From contig NZ_RCHC01000006.1 of the NCBI RefSeq assembly GCF_003664645.1, forward strand, positions 1 through 64,000: DNA of 64,000 bases, given 5' to 3'. Below, piece after piece: positions 48,187-56,871 of the stretch. Origin of the DNA: Acinetobacter chengduensis (GTDB lineage Bacteria; Pseudomonadota; Gammaproteobacteria; Pseudomonadales; Moraxellaceae). The translations under genes and the position numbers were made by a program. Under the pieces are notes generated by a model, which had not been told where the DNA came from, made no database searches, and saw only the letters and a program-made list of their open reading frames with translations. Each line of letters opens with the position of its first letter. Position 1 is the first letter of the stretch.

Positions 48187-48305
48187 ACGCAAAATAAACT
48201 CCGTTCATCTTATGCTTATTGAGAACCAAGTCACATTTTGATAAATATAATCCAGGCAAAACTCCACATTGTCATAAAACAAAAAAAGGATCTCTGGAGC
48301 TCAAC

Positions 48306-48994
48306 ATGAATAAATATATTGCAGAATTAATTGGTACATTTGGTTGGTGTTTGGTGGCTGTGGGAGCGCAATTTTTGCCGCTGCTTACCCCGAGCTTGGT
48401 ATTGGATTTTCAGGGGTTTCTCTAGCATTCGGTCTAACAGTTTTAACAGGTGCTTATGCACTTGGCCATATCTCAGGGGGGCACTTTAACCCTGCAGTCA
48501 GCATTGGCTTATGGGCCGGTGGTCGTTTTGATACCAAAGATTTAGTACCTTATATTATTGTCCAAGTGATTGGCGCAGTATTGGCGGCATGGGTGCTATA
48601 TGCCATTTTTAGTGGTCAAGCAAACTTTACAGGAACAGGTGGCTTTGCCAGCAATGGCTTTGGTGAACTCTCACCGAATAAATATTCGATGATGTCTGCG
48701 CTGATTATTGAAATTGTACTCACGGCAATGTTCTTAATTATTATTATGGGTTCAACCGACAAACGAGCACCTGCAGGTTTTGCACCCATTGCAATTGGTT
48801 TAGCACTCACACTCATTCACTTAATTAGTATTCCTGTCACCAACACTTCGGTAAATCCAGCACGAAGTACAGGTGTAGCACTATTTGCTGAAACTGCCGC
48901 ACTCAGTCAACTTTGGTTATTCTGGGTTGCACCGATTGTTGGCGCGGTGATTGGTGCTGTGATTTATCGTGGCATCGCAAAAGATGAGACTTAA
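48306..48994 (+). pseudogene. aqpZ: Aquaporin Z, frameshifted
   Basis: The sequence encodes a complete AqpZ-like water channel in two frames. [12 protein letters not shown] starts at 48306, and the continuation [22 protein letters not shown] lies in the next frame. A single T missing from the run at 48339-48341 (expected TTTT before GGTTGG) explains it exactly. The rest is intact: the two NPA boxes [11 protein letters not shown] and [12 protein letters not shown] and six helices to residue 229. Translation from the normal start ends at 48425. An ATG at 48344 could give an N-terminally truncated 216-residue product lacking most of helix 1. It is either a recent inactivation, a phase-variable slip, or a sequencing error. 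Confidence 0.88.
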
Positions 48995-49022
48995 GCACGA
49001 CTAAACATACAGTCATACGTAT

Positions 49023-49052
49023 AAAAATGCCCGTCATATTGCGGGCATTTTT
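49023..49052. terminator. Bidirectional terminator after aqpZ
   Basis: AAAAATGCCCG / CGGGCATTTTT with a TCATATTG loop; between aqpZ and a convergent small gene. Confidence 0.88.
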
Positions 49053-49070
49053 ATGTACATGCATAAATGC

Positions 49071-49316
49071 TTATAAAAAAGGATTTTCGATTTCATCAGC
49101 CTCAGCACGTTGAATCTTCTCGGGTAAATTAACCTCGGCTTCTAGCGTTTTGACCACATCATTTAATAAGGCTTGTAGTGCTTTAGCTGCTGCTAAACCT
49201 GCTTGGTCTTTAGTCAGTTGTAAATTGCCATAAAGATTGACGCAATCAAGGTCATTTTCTAAGGTCAGATCATGAATTGCGTACGATTCTGTGCCATTTT
49301 CATAAGGCTTAAACAT
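49071..49316 (-). CDS. Small acidic protein of unknown function
   Basis: An 81-residue soluble protein, acidic, with alternating hydrophobic strands then a long helix (QAGLAAAKALQALLNDVVKTLEAEV) and the end ENPFL. No family recognised. It lies 83 bases downstream of the nuclease gene in the same direction. A partner or immunity role is conceivable but unsupported. Confidence 0.6.
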   Translation of the reverse strand: MFKPYENGTESYAIHDLTLENDLDCVNLYGNLQLTKDQAGLAAAKALQALLNDVVKTLEAEVNLPEKIQRAEADEIENPFL

Positions 49317-49399
49317 GATTTTCTCGCTTTTTATTGATCATATCGTTGTTATATAGCCATGCCTTCGACATGGCCCTGATTCATCCTAAAGCAAGTGCA

Positions 49400-50503
49400 T
49401 TATTTCAACAACTGCAAAATATACTGCAACAAGGTTTCAAGGAGTTGCATAATCATTGCATCTTGCGTACTGCTGTTTTGGCCCGTACCGCTGTTTGTGT
49501 CTGGATCACGATTGTTATTTGATACATTCGAACCACCCGCAGACTTAAACTGGCTTTGCATTGCATTCAGTTGATCTGTCGAAACATCTTCTGCACATTG
49601 GCTTTCAGCATCCCAATGTGAATAAGCAAATTGGGTATTGGCTTTGACGCCTGCTGCCGTCAAAGGCAGTTTGTAAGTATTGCGCTTCTGCTCTTCTGTT
49701 AACTGTGGAAATAAGTTAATTCCCAGTTGTTCTTCTAAGTAGCACACACTCACGACTTTCACCTGTAGTGAATTGTCATTTGGTGCATAGTACGCACCAA
49801 TCGTGCCCGTTTTAGGTAAGTAAATTGCTTTGTAGGTTGCTGTTGGTACAATCACGCCTTTGCCAATAGTTTTCAGCTTTTTAGCTGCAAATACTGGCCC
49901 TGTAACCACATACACATCTTGCTTTTGCTTGGTCACAATGGCGCGGGTTGCTTCTTCCAATTCACGCCAAACTTTTTGGTTATTCTTTGGGGCTTGAGGC
50001 ACCATATTGGCTAAAGAGAAACTGTCAAACTGTGCTTCTTTATTCGGCATATCCGCATTAGGTGCCATGTGGCCACGGTCATAGCCCGATGCTTTGTAGT
50101 CAGCTAATGTTGCACGATGTGTACGGTCGATACGTTCTTCCTCATGGAAACTATCTTCACGCGGAATTTTTTGGCTCAAGCGAGAAGGTGTCAATGCCTC
50201 TGCGACCCAAAGTGGAGTCTTGGATACCCCTGAATACATCACGTTAAAGCCGTTAAAACACAGCGGATAACTGTGCTTATCCAAGCTTTCTTTCATCAAA
50301 TACGGCGGTACATCACGGTAAAACTGATCTAGACATGCACTATTTGAACTTGAGCCTGTATTTGAAACAAACTGCTGGATTTTTTCTTGTCCAAATGCAA
50401 TGGCAAAACTCCCTGCAGCAACCACACCCAAAATCGCTTTCACCCCATTTTGGTTGAATAATTGGGACAGAACACCACCAGAACTACTTTTCTTTTTTGC
50501 CAT
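49400..50503 (-). CDS. DNA/RNA non-specific endonuclease (NUC1 family)
   Basis: A 367-residue beta-beta-alpha-metal nuclease. An N-terminal hydrophobic segment (about 17-34, VKAILGVVAAGSFAIAFG) suggests a membrane anchor or export signal, so the enzyme is periplasmic or surface-located. The active site is YDRGHMAPNADM (catalytic His in DRGH), and the metal-site asparagine follows in ANMVPQAPKNNQKVWRELE. A Ser/Asn/Gly linker (about 310-335) leads to an amphipathic C-terminal helix (MIMQLLETLLQYILQLLK). It may scavenge extracellular DNA. Confidence 0.9.
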   Translation of the reverse strand: MAKKKSSSGGVLSQLFNQNGVKAILGVVAAGSFAIAFGQEKIQQFVSNTGSSSNSACLDQFYRDVPPYLMKESLDKHSYPLCFNGFNVMYSGVSKTPLWVAEALTPSRLSQKIPREDSFHEEERIDRTHRATLADYKASGYDRGHMAPNADMPNKEAQFDSFSLANMVPQAPKNNQKVWRELEEATRAIVTKQKQDVYVVTGPVFAAKKLKTIGKGVIVPTATYKAIYLPKTGTIGAYYAPNDNSLQVKVVSVCYLEEQLGINLFPQLTEEQKRNTYKLPLTAAGVKANTQFAYSHWDAESQCAEDVSTDQLNAMQSQFKSAGGSNVSNNNRDPDTNSGTGQNSSTQDAMIMQLLETLLQYILQLLK

Positions 50504-50767
50504 TGCTACAACGATTTCTTAAAAACAGATTATTTTTCTGGAGCTTAACAAGGGTAAGTACGCCTGTATATGTGAGCAAAACAGTATTGATGAAGTTTTA
50601 TGCAAACATTGTCTAACAATTCACCAGATGATGTAACAATTTGTCGCGCTTCTATATCAGTTTCATACGAGTCTTGACGTGATTGAGTATGTTTCATTGA
50701 ATAAAGAACTTTGCTTATGACATGGTAAGGCTACGTAGAATTCGAAAAATCAATTCGTGGAGTCATT
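50504..50767. other. Divergent promoter region
   Basis: 264 bases between the minus-strand nuclease and the plus-strand exported protein. It is AT-rich and should carry both promoters. No ORF, tRNA or terminator was recognised. GGAG lies just before the 50768 ATG. Confidence 0.5.
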
Positions 50768-51238
50768 ATGTATTCTAAACTTATGGGCCTTGGCCTGATT
50801 GCTGGTCTTGCTAGTGCTTCAGTATTTGCAGAGCCTGCTGTACAGCCAGGTGAAACTTTGGAAAGCTTGTCTAAGGCCAAAATTACCACAACTGTAAATG
50901 GCCAACCTGGTTCCTTAAATGAGCTCATTTCGAGTGGTAAAATTCAGCCGATTGCTACAGCACCTGCACAAGGCACTGAGAGCACAACGCCTGAAAATAC
51001 ACCTGCACCCCAAGCAGAACCGACTGCAAATGCTCCATTAAACCCAGCCAATGCGCAAGCCGAACTTCCAGACCCAAATACTGAAGCACAGGCAAGCCCA
51101 GCACTGTCATCTTCGGCAGATGCACCCGTAAATGTGGAAGTGCCAGTACAAGCGATGCCTAACACTGAAGCAACTGACGGCCCACTACAAGCATCCCCTG
51201 AGCAACCTCAAATCAATGAAGACGCTTTTGCCCAATAA
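50768..51238 (+). CDS. Exported Pro/Ala-rich protein
   Basis: A 156-residue protein with a signal peptide ending near residue 21 (ASASVFA then EPAVQPG). Residues 30-60 are a short conserved-looking segment (LESLSKAKITTTVNGQPGSLNELISSGKI), and the rest (60-156) is a disordered P/A/T/E-rich tail. It may be a periplasmic or cell-wall linker protein. No family recognised. Monocistronic with its own terminator. Confidence 0.7.
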   Translation: MYSKLMGLGLIAGLASASVFAEPAVQPGETLESLSKAKITTTVNGQPGSLNELISSGKIQPIATAPAQGTESTTPENTPAPQAEPTANAPLNPANAQAELPDPNTEAQASPALSSSADAPVNVEVPVQAMPNTEATDGPLQASPEQPQINEDAFAQ

Positions 51239-51253
51239 AATAAATTTGGCAAT

Positions 51254-51283
51254 AAAAAACCAGAGCTGTGCTCTGGTTTTTTT
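51254..51283. terminator. Terminator shared by the exported protein and kup
   Basis: AAAAAACCAGAG / CTCTGGTTTTTTT with a CTGTG loop; lies 14 bases from the kup stop. Confidence 0.9.
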
Positions 51284-51296
51284 ATGCTCTGCGAAA

Positions 51297-53177
51297 TCAA
51301 ATTTCGATTTGACTGCCCAACTCCACCACACGGTTGGTAGGAATTTGATAAAAATCACTCACTGGACTGGTATTACGCTGCATAGAAATAAACAGTTTTT
51401 CTCGCCACGGTGCCATGCCCTCGCCCAAAGTATGAATAATACGATCACGTGAAATAAAGAAACTGATTTGCATTAAATCAAAGTCAAAACCTAGTTGCGT
51501 ATATGCATGCTCTAAAGCTTGCGGGATATCAGGCTGATCTTTAAAACCATAGTACATAAAAATACGATAGAAACGATTATCCAGCTTTTCGACTTTAAAG
51601 CGCTCCGCTTCAGTCACATAAGGAATGTCCCGAGTGACCACAGTCACCATCACATTACGCTCATGCAGTACCTTATTGTGCTTAATATTATGCAACATCG
51701 CATGAGGCACTATATTAGGCGTTCCTGTTAAAAACACTGCATCGCCAGGTACAAATTTAGTCTCGTCACTAAAACCAATACTCTTAATAAATAAGTCGAT
51801 TGGCAACGCATCTTTAGCTAGACGGTTTAATACTAACGCTCGGCCATCTTTCCATGTCATTAAAATCGTAAACAGCACAGCACCAATCATAATTGGCACC
51901 CAACCGCCTGATAGAATTTTTAATGATGTAGAGGCCACAAATACAAAATCAATCAGTAAAAATGGTACTGCAAATAGCGCCACTTTCCACACTGGCCAAC
52001 GCCATAAACCATAGGCCAAAACTGAAATAAGAATCGTGCCACACAGCATCGTCATGGTCACAGCGACACCATAAGCACTGGCTAAGTTAGCACTATTTTC
52101 AAATAGCAAAATTAGAATCAGAACCGAAATAAACAATGCCCAGTTAATGAATGGCAGGTAAATTTGGCCACGTTCAACATCTGAGGTATGGCGTACCGTT
52201 AAGCGTGGTAAATAGCGCAGTTGAATGGCTTGGTTCACCATTGAAAATACACCCGTGATTACAGCCTGCGAGGCAATAACCGCAGCAGCTGTTGCCAAAC
52301 CAATCATTGGATAGAGCGCCCAAGCAGGGATCAACATATAAAATGGATTGGCCAATGCTTCTGCATCACGTAGCAGTAATGCGCCTTGCCCTGCATAGTT
52401 GAAGAGTAAGCACGGCAGTACCACAATAAACCATGCTAAGCGGATAGGTAAGCGCCCAAAATGTCCCATATCGGCATATAAAGCTTCGCCCCCTGTGATG
52501 GTTAGAATCACAGCACCCATGGTCAAAAAGGCCACATAAGGTTGTTGGAAAATAAAGCTTAGTGCCCAATAAGGATTCACCATTAGGAGCACATGCGGGG
52601 TTTGAATCACACTCCACAGACCAAACAAACCAATAGATAAAAACCACGCCAAAGTGATTGGCCCAAAGAATTTACCCATCGTTCCTGTGCCATGTCTTTG
52701 TACCAAAAACAGCCCTGCCAAAATACCAATCGACAATGGCACTAGCCACTGATTAAACATTGGCGTTGCAATGCTGAGGCCTTCAATCGCAGAGAGCACG
52801 GAAATCGCAGGTGTAATAATACCATCGCCAAAAAACAGCGAAGCACCAATAAAACCTAAGGCGATGAGATAAATTTTCTTATTGTCATTGATGAGTGTCG
52901 TACGTAAGTTTAATGCAAGTAGGGACATAATTCCCCCTTCACCATTATTGTCCGCACGCATAATAATCATGACATATTTAAAACTAATGGTGAGCATCAT
53001 GCACCAGAAAATCAGCGATAGAATACCCAACACCGATGCTTCTGAAATGGCTAAATGTGCAGTAAGGAAACACTGACGCAGCGCATAGAGCGGACTGGTC
53101 CCAATATCACCAAACACCACGCCGAGTGCTGCTAGGGTAATAGCGGGCAATGCGGCTTTTTGTGCAGTACTTTGCAT
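51297..53177 (-). CDS. kup: Low-affinity potassium uptake transporter Kup
   Basis: A 626-residue K+/H+ symporter of the KUP/HAK/KT family with about 12 membrane helices in residues 10-450 and a soluble C-terminal domain. The N-terminal signature is [20 protein letters not shown], and [14 protein letters not shown] and [18 protein letters not shown] are also typical. The ATG at 53177 is preferred: the longer frame to 53201 begins with TTG and would add eight unconserved residues. Kup supplies potassium in many bacteria at neutral to acid pH. Confidence 0.95.
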   Translation of the reverse strand: MQSTAQKAALPAITLAALGVVFGDIGTSPLYALRQCFLTAHLAISEASVLGILSLIFWCMMLTISFKYVMIIMRADNNGEGGIMSLLALNLRTTLINDNKKIYLIALGFIGASLFFGDGIITPAISVLSAIEGLSIATPMFNQWLVPLSIGILAGLFLVQRHGTGTMGKFFGPITLAWFLSIGLFGLWSVIQTPHVLLMVNPYWALSFIFQQPYVAFLTMGAVILTITGGEALYADMGHFGRLPIRLAWFIVVLPCLLFNYAGQGALLLRDAEALANPFYMLIPAWALYPMIGLATAAAVIASQAVITGVFSMVNQAIQLRYLPRLTVRHTSDVERGQIYLPFINWALFISVLILILLFENSANLASAYGVAVTMTMLCGTILISVLAYGLWRWPVWKVALFAVPFLLIDFVFVASTSLKILSGGWVPIMIGAVLFTILMTWKDGRALVLNRLAKDALPIDLFIKSIGFSDETKFVPGDAVFLTGTPNIVPHAMLHNIKHNKVLHERNVMVTVVTRDIPYVTEAERFKVEKLDNRFYRIFMYYGFKDQPDIPQALEHAYTQLGFDFDLMQISFFISRDRIIHTLGEGMAPWREKLFISMQRNTSPVSDFYQIPTNRVVELGSQIEI

Positions 53178-53259
53178 ATTATGTGTCTTCAATTTAGACA
53201 ATATTTTGGCGCATCATATCACCATAAAAAAAGTTTTTCTCTAAATCAATTGTTTCAGC

Positions 53260-53288
53260 TTGGCAGTCCCACTATTTTTCGCTATTAT
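53260..53288 (+). promoter_or_regulatory. Promoter of tRNA-Ser
   Basis: TTGGCA (53260-53265), 17-base spacer, TATTAT (53283-53288), then a GC-rich discriminator; the tRNA starts 14 bases later. Confidence 0.65.
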
Positions 53289-53302
53289 CCTCCGCGCAAT
53301 AA

Positions 53303-53393
53303 GGTGAAGTGTCCGAGTGGCTGAAGGAGCACGCCTGGAAAGTGTGTAAACGTTTATAGCGTTTCGAGGGTTCGAATCCCTCTTTCACCGCCA
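53303..53393 (+). tRNA. tRNA-Ser (anticodon GGA)
   Basis: A 91-base class II tRNA starting GGTGAAGTGTCCGAG and ending TTCACCGCCA with encoded CCA. The anticodon loop CTGGAAA gives GGA, and a long variable arm is present. Confidence 0.96.
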
Positions 53394-53400
53394 GAATTTA

Positions 53401-53434
53401 AAATCCCTAAATGATTTCATTTAGGGATTTTTTT
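53401..53434 (+). terminator. Terminator of tRNA-Ser
   Basis: AAATCCCTAAATGA / TCATTTAGGGATTTTTTT, immediately after the tRNA. Confidence 0.9.
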
Positions 53435-53725
53435 ATAATGGCGAAATCTGCAGATTTAAGATGGGTGAAATCCATCTATAGCCTTGTAAAATCAATCACA
53501 TATTCAATAAATAGCCTTTATCCTCAGTTTTAGATTCTTATTTTTAACCTACTCATTCAACTTGGCATACATTTAGCTTCATACACATGCAATAAAAGCT
53601 ATGTTATGTTTAAAACATCACTAAAAAACAAGGTGCTAATTCCCCCATACACTTCTATTAAGGCTTAAACAAAGACGCAGCAGCATACAGCAAGTACCAA
53701 AACCCTGCTATTTTTTGGAGTGAGC
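53435..53725. other. Gene-free stretch
   Basis: About 290 bases, AT-rich, no ORF or RNA gene recognised. It ends in TTTTTTGGAG, the ribosome site of the following small gene. Confidence 0.5.
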
Positions 53726-53956
53726 ATGAATAACAATGCAAATAACTACGCCAAACAAATTAAAAATGCCAAACGTGGTGGCTATATTCCCACCATCGCG
53801 AAGGATGTAAATAAGCATAAAATTCAAAAAGCCCTCAGACTGATCGAACAATGGAGGCAATTGGCCAACGAACTTAAGCCACAAATGCAACTAGACATGG
53901 CCTTTACTTTAGAAGAATGCGCCCAAGATCTCGATAAAATCCTAAGACAAAAATAA
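53726..53956 (+). CDS. Small helical protein of unknown function
   Basis: A 76-residue protein, start MNNNANNYAKQIKNAKRGGYIP, then mainly helical (KALRLIEQWRQLANELKPQMQLDMAFTLEECAQDLDKILRQK). The ATG at 53726 has GGAG five bases upstream; a GTG two codons earlier is possible. Family not recognised. It lies between two tRNA genes but shows no sign of an integrated element. Confidence 0.6.
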   Translation: MNNNANNYAKQIKNAKRGGYIPTIAKDVNKHKIQKALRLIEQWRQLANELKPQMQLDMAFTLEECAQDLDKILRQK

Positions 53957-54049
53957 CCTGAAATCCCCCTACAAGCATTGCCATAGCCCGATCTGATTGG
54001 GTTATGGCAACAATATTTAAAATTAAAATTCAATTGTCTATTTTTTGGC

Positions 54050-54077
54050 TTGCAGCTTCAAGAAAATTCTGTAGAAT
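54050..54077 (+). promoter_or_regulatory. Promoter of tRNA-Thr(TGT) copy 2
   Basis: TTGCAG (54050-54055), 16-base spacer, TAGAAT (54072-54077); the tRNA starts 12 bases downstream. Confidence 0.65.
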
Positions 54078-54089
54078 GCAACCCATAAT

Positions 54090-54165
<76 letters not shown>

Positions 54166-54172
54166 TTATCTT

Positions 54173-54195
54173 AGCCTCGCTTTTTAGTGAGGCTT
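54173..54195 (+). terminator. Terminator of tRNA-Thr copy 2
   Basis: AGCCTC / GAGGCT stem around a T-rich loop, followed by a short T run. Confidence 0.6.
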
Positions 54196-54293
54196 TGATG
54201 TTTCTGGGCTGTATATTTTCATATCTCTTCTTGCCCACGAAACACTCTGCAAGTCTAACTATCCATCCTTATTCAATGTGCCCTACGCATCAT

Positions 54294-55145
54294 TTAGGCA
54301 TCTTTGCTTGCACTCACCTGTACATAATGAATTAAGCCTTCTTCAAATAAAGTGCTACATAATTTGGCGGTCATTTGAATTTTAAACTGTGCCAAACGCT
54401 GTGCCGTTATTTTTGAATTTAAAACCTGATGTGCATATTCTGCAAAGCCCGCCAATACCTGCATGCTAATATTTTCAATTTGAATATTTTTAAATTCAAA
54501 TCGCTTCAAGCGATTTTCTAAGTCATTTTCTGTGGGTAAACCCGTCACATCAACATCGGCGACTTTAAGTAAGGCACGGTAATGAAGCTGTTGTACTGCA
54601 TTTAAATTCAAAAATTTCTCATCCACAATTAAATAATGAAAGCCTAAACGACCTTTTGAATTTAAAACTGAGGCTGTGGATAACAAGAATGAATTTAAAT
54701 TGCTGTGATACGCCGCATCGATACACATCACCACATCGAAACGATTTTGAGGGAAGATTGAATTTAAATTTAAAAATGAATCAGCAAAAACTTCAATCTG
54801 TGAGGTCGATATTTGTTTTGAATTTAAAACGTTTTGAATGCGTTGAACACAAGCCACTTGTAGCTCAACTGCTTTGATGGATGAAACCTGATACTGCGTA
54901 TGCCAATGCCATACACTTGCACCCTGACCACAACCCAAATCTAAGAGCTGATCATTAGGTTGTAGCTTTAAACACTGTGCTAAATGATCTGCAAGTGCTT
55001 GGCAAGCTTGAGGATAAGGATCATCCTCTGCCTGCCAATATCCTAAATTACTCCAAGCCAACAGCGCATCATCACCCAAAAATTTTGTATCAATTGCATA
55101 TTTATGGGTTGGAATATACTGCTTAACTGCTTGAAGCCATTTCAT
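54294..55145 (-). CDS. SAM-dependent methyltransferase
   Basis: A 283-residue methyltransferase. Motif I is LLDLGCGQGASVWHWHTQ, with an acidic residue at the strand-2 end in IKAVELQVACVQRI and motif IV DVVMCIDAAYHSNL. The pattern is that of Methyltransf_11/UbiE-like enzymes; substrate unknown. The ATG at 55145 is preferred over a TTG frame start at 55172, and it then begins 4 bases after the flavoprotein stop, implying coupling. The gene contains seven exact copies of GAATTTAAA/TTTAAATTC within about 410 bases, far above chance. Confidence 0.85.
   Translation of the reverse strand: MKWLQAVKQYIPTHKYAIDTKFLGDDALLAWSNLGYWQAEDDPYPQACQALADHLAQCLKLQPNDQLLDLGCGQGASVWHWHTQYQVSSIKAVELQVACVQRIQNVLNSKQISTSQIEVFADSFLNLNSIFPQNRFDVVMCIDAAYHSNLNSFLLSTASVLNSKGRLGFHYLIVDEKFLNLNAVQQLHYRALLKVADVDVTGLPTENDLENRLKRFEFKNIQIENISMQVLAGFAEYAHQVLNSKITAQRLAQFKIQMTAKLCSTLFEEGLIHYVQVSASKDA
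54415..54828. repeat. Cluster of GAATTTAAA motifs inside the methyltransferase gene
   Basis: Exact matches to GAATTTAAA or its complement at 54415, 54489, 54601, 54658, 54691, 54760 and 54820 (start positions). They encode LNSK, LNLN or EFK, so more than one reading frame is used. This suggests a DNA-level motif rather than a peptide repeat. Confidence 0.7.
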
Positions 55146-55149
55146 GGAT

Positions 55150-56490
55150 TTAATAACCGAGTTGCGGTGCAACCTCTACTTTAGGTTTTAAGCCCACAAA
55201 CGGCAATGGTGCACCCAAAATTTCTGCAATATGCATGGCCGAGGTCACTGCCGATTCTAAAATTGGCAAGCCGTCACAAGACCATGAACCACAGAAGAAA
55301 ACTTTACGCTGTGCTGTCGTATGGCGCTGTTGCAATTGCTTATTTAAAGCCACCGTTTTTGAATCCACAACTGCACGTGTCAGAGTCACAGTTGAAATGA
55401 CTTTTTTAGGGTCAATCTCAGTCACTGGTCGCCACGTTTGGAAAACTGGTGTTTTGCCAACCAAACTTGGCTCAATCGAATTTAACCACACTGTAAATTG
55501 CTGACGAGTAAATTTACGATCCATCATATAACTGAGTACAGACCAGTCTTTACGCTTTGGTGGCATCACAGTGCTGTCTGTATGAATGACTAATTCGCCT
55601 TGTTCAAACTTAAATTGTTTTAACAGCGCAATATCATCAGCAAACTGAGTTGGCTCTAAAAATTCTTCAATTTTGGTTGTCGGTGTTGCTACCACCACAC
55701 GATCAAACAATATCTGCTGACCTTGGGTATTTTCGACCAAAACTTTTTCACCCTGCTCTTCTACCTTGGTAATCGCAGAGCCACTCACCACTTCAATGTT
55801 TTCAATCAGCTTACTCACCAAAGCCGAAGTGCCACCTTGAATACGCAGTAAGGCATCGCCATCCGTCAATTGGCGTAAAAAAATTAATAAAGGTTTGGCT
55901 GGCCAATCGCCAATGGTTTTAGGGTTACACGTACAAATGGTATACAGCACAGGCATCACCGCGCCATGCCAAAACACTTCTTCAATATCATTGCGGTTAA
56001 TAAATTCCGCTAAGGTAATGTCTTGGTCTTTCGATTTGAAGAATTTGCTCAGTGCAGTTTTTAGTTGCAACATGCCTTTAACCAAACGCCAGCCGTACTG
56101 CTGAATACCTTTACGGTTATTAATGATTGGAATATTGCCAATACGTGTGCGTGAAGTGGTTAACCATGTTTCGGTTTTATCTTCAAATAACCAGCTACAG
56201 GCCATATAGGTACGCACTGGAAAAGTAGGAATACCCAGATGAGCTGCCAGACTGAGCGTATTTTTCCATAGATGCGGATTCATCACGCGCAAAGGTGCAT
56301 CAATAATGCCACCTTCAAATTCAGTGCTATGACTATCCATGCCACGCCCAGGAAGCGCTTCAAAAATTGTAATGCGATGTCCTGCATCTTTCAGAATTCT
56401 TGCGGCAGCAAGACCAGCCATGCCGCTGCCGATGACTGCAATATCCAATCTTCTATTCCATATTTGAAATTTTCTAAAATTATGACCCAT
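55150..56490 (-). CDS. FAD-dependent amine oxidase-like flavoprotein
   Basis: A 446-residue NAD(P)/FAD-binding protein. The dinucleotide motif DIAVIGSGMAGLAAARILKDAGHRITIFEA starts near residue 16, and the second motif PGRGMDSHSTEFEGG follows. The C-terminal half shows VFFCGSWSCDGLPILESAVTSAMHIAEI, the amine-oxidase flavin-contact end. The ATG at 56490 is preferred over a TTG at 56523. Family members include phytoene desaturase-like and cyclopropane-fatty-acid-operon flavoproteins. It is coupled to the methyltransferase (4-base gap). Substrate unknown. Confidence 0.82.
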   Translation of the reverse strand: MGHNFRKFQIWNRRLDIAVIGSGMAGLAAARILKDAGHRITIFEALPGRGMDSHSTEFEGGIIDAPLRVMNPHLWKNTLSLAAHLGIPTFPVRTYMACSWLFEDKTETWLTTSRTRIGNIPIINNRKGIQQYGWRLVKGMLQLKTALSKFFKSKDQDITLAEFINRNDIEEVFWHGAVMPVLYTICTCNPKTIGDWPAKPLLIFLRQLTDGDALLRIQGGTSALVSKLIENIEVVSGSAITKVEEQGEKVLVENTQGQQILFDRVVVATPTTKIEEFLEPTQFADDIALLKQFKFEQGELVIHTDSTVMPPKRKDWSVLSYMMDRKFTRQQFTVWLNSIEPSLVGKTPVFQTWRPVTEIDPKKVISTVTLTRAVVDSKTVALNKQLQQRHTTAQRKVFFCGSWSCDGLPILESAVTSAMHIAEILGAPLPFVGLKPKVEVAPQLGY

Positions 56491-56694
56491 GCCATAGAAA
56501 AATAGGCTATTAAAAACTGCCAAATTCTGTTGTTTTCAGAAACTACGCAATCGGACTAAAAAAACATTGCGTTAACAAATCTTAACATTCAAAAACGGCA
56601 TGAATAAGCACATGAATTAATTTAATTTTATGCATTTTTAAATAAAAAACCTTATAAAAAAGCAATATACTTTAACCATTTTTTAAAATTCAGT
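56491..56694. other. AT-rich region upstream of the flavoprotein gene
   Basis: Contains long A/T runs, no ORF or RNA gene. It should hold the minus-strand promoter of the flavoprotein-methyltransferase pair. Confidence 0.4.
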
Positions 56695-56847
56695 TTTACT
56701 TCAATACCTGTTCTCGTTATCATTCAAAGCACATAAAAACGATAACTGTGTCGCATATTTTTATTCTAATAGCTTGTGCGATCACGACAAAAAAAGAAAA
56801 TACAGCGTAAAAAATCAAGCCCCTGAATCACTTCAGGGGCTTTTTTT
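56695..56847 (+). ncRNA. Candidate small RNA with promoter and terminator
   Basis: TTTACT (56695-56700), a 17-base spacer and TATCAT (56718-56723) form a plus-strand promoter with no gene behind it. From about 56730 the region holds a hairpin (TCGCA / TGCGA with outer GTG / CAC), an A-rich single-stranded linker, and a strong terminator (56818-56847) whose T run is on the plus strand. It is therefore an RNA gene candidate of about 120 bases. A partial Fur-like pattern (GTTATCATT) overlaps the -10 box, but the match is weak. Confidence 0.42.
56818..56847. terminator. Strong terminator
   Basis: AAGCCCCTGAA / TTCAGGGGCTTTTTTT with a TCAC loop. The seven Ts are on the plus strand; on the minus strand a GATTTTTT run can also end the pirin transcript. 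Confidence 0.88.
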
Positions 56848-56871
56848 ATTTCAACAACTTAAACTGCAACA

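Noticed and set aside
48219..48425. 68-residue frame as an independent gene upstream of aqpZ
   Set aside because: Its last third is the true start of AqpZ followed by out-of-frame sequence; it is explained by the frameshift.
56695..56730. Fur box controlling the candidate small RNA
   Set aside because: Only about half of the 19 consensus positions match by eye, so a Fur site was not listed as a feature.
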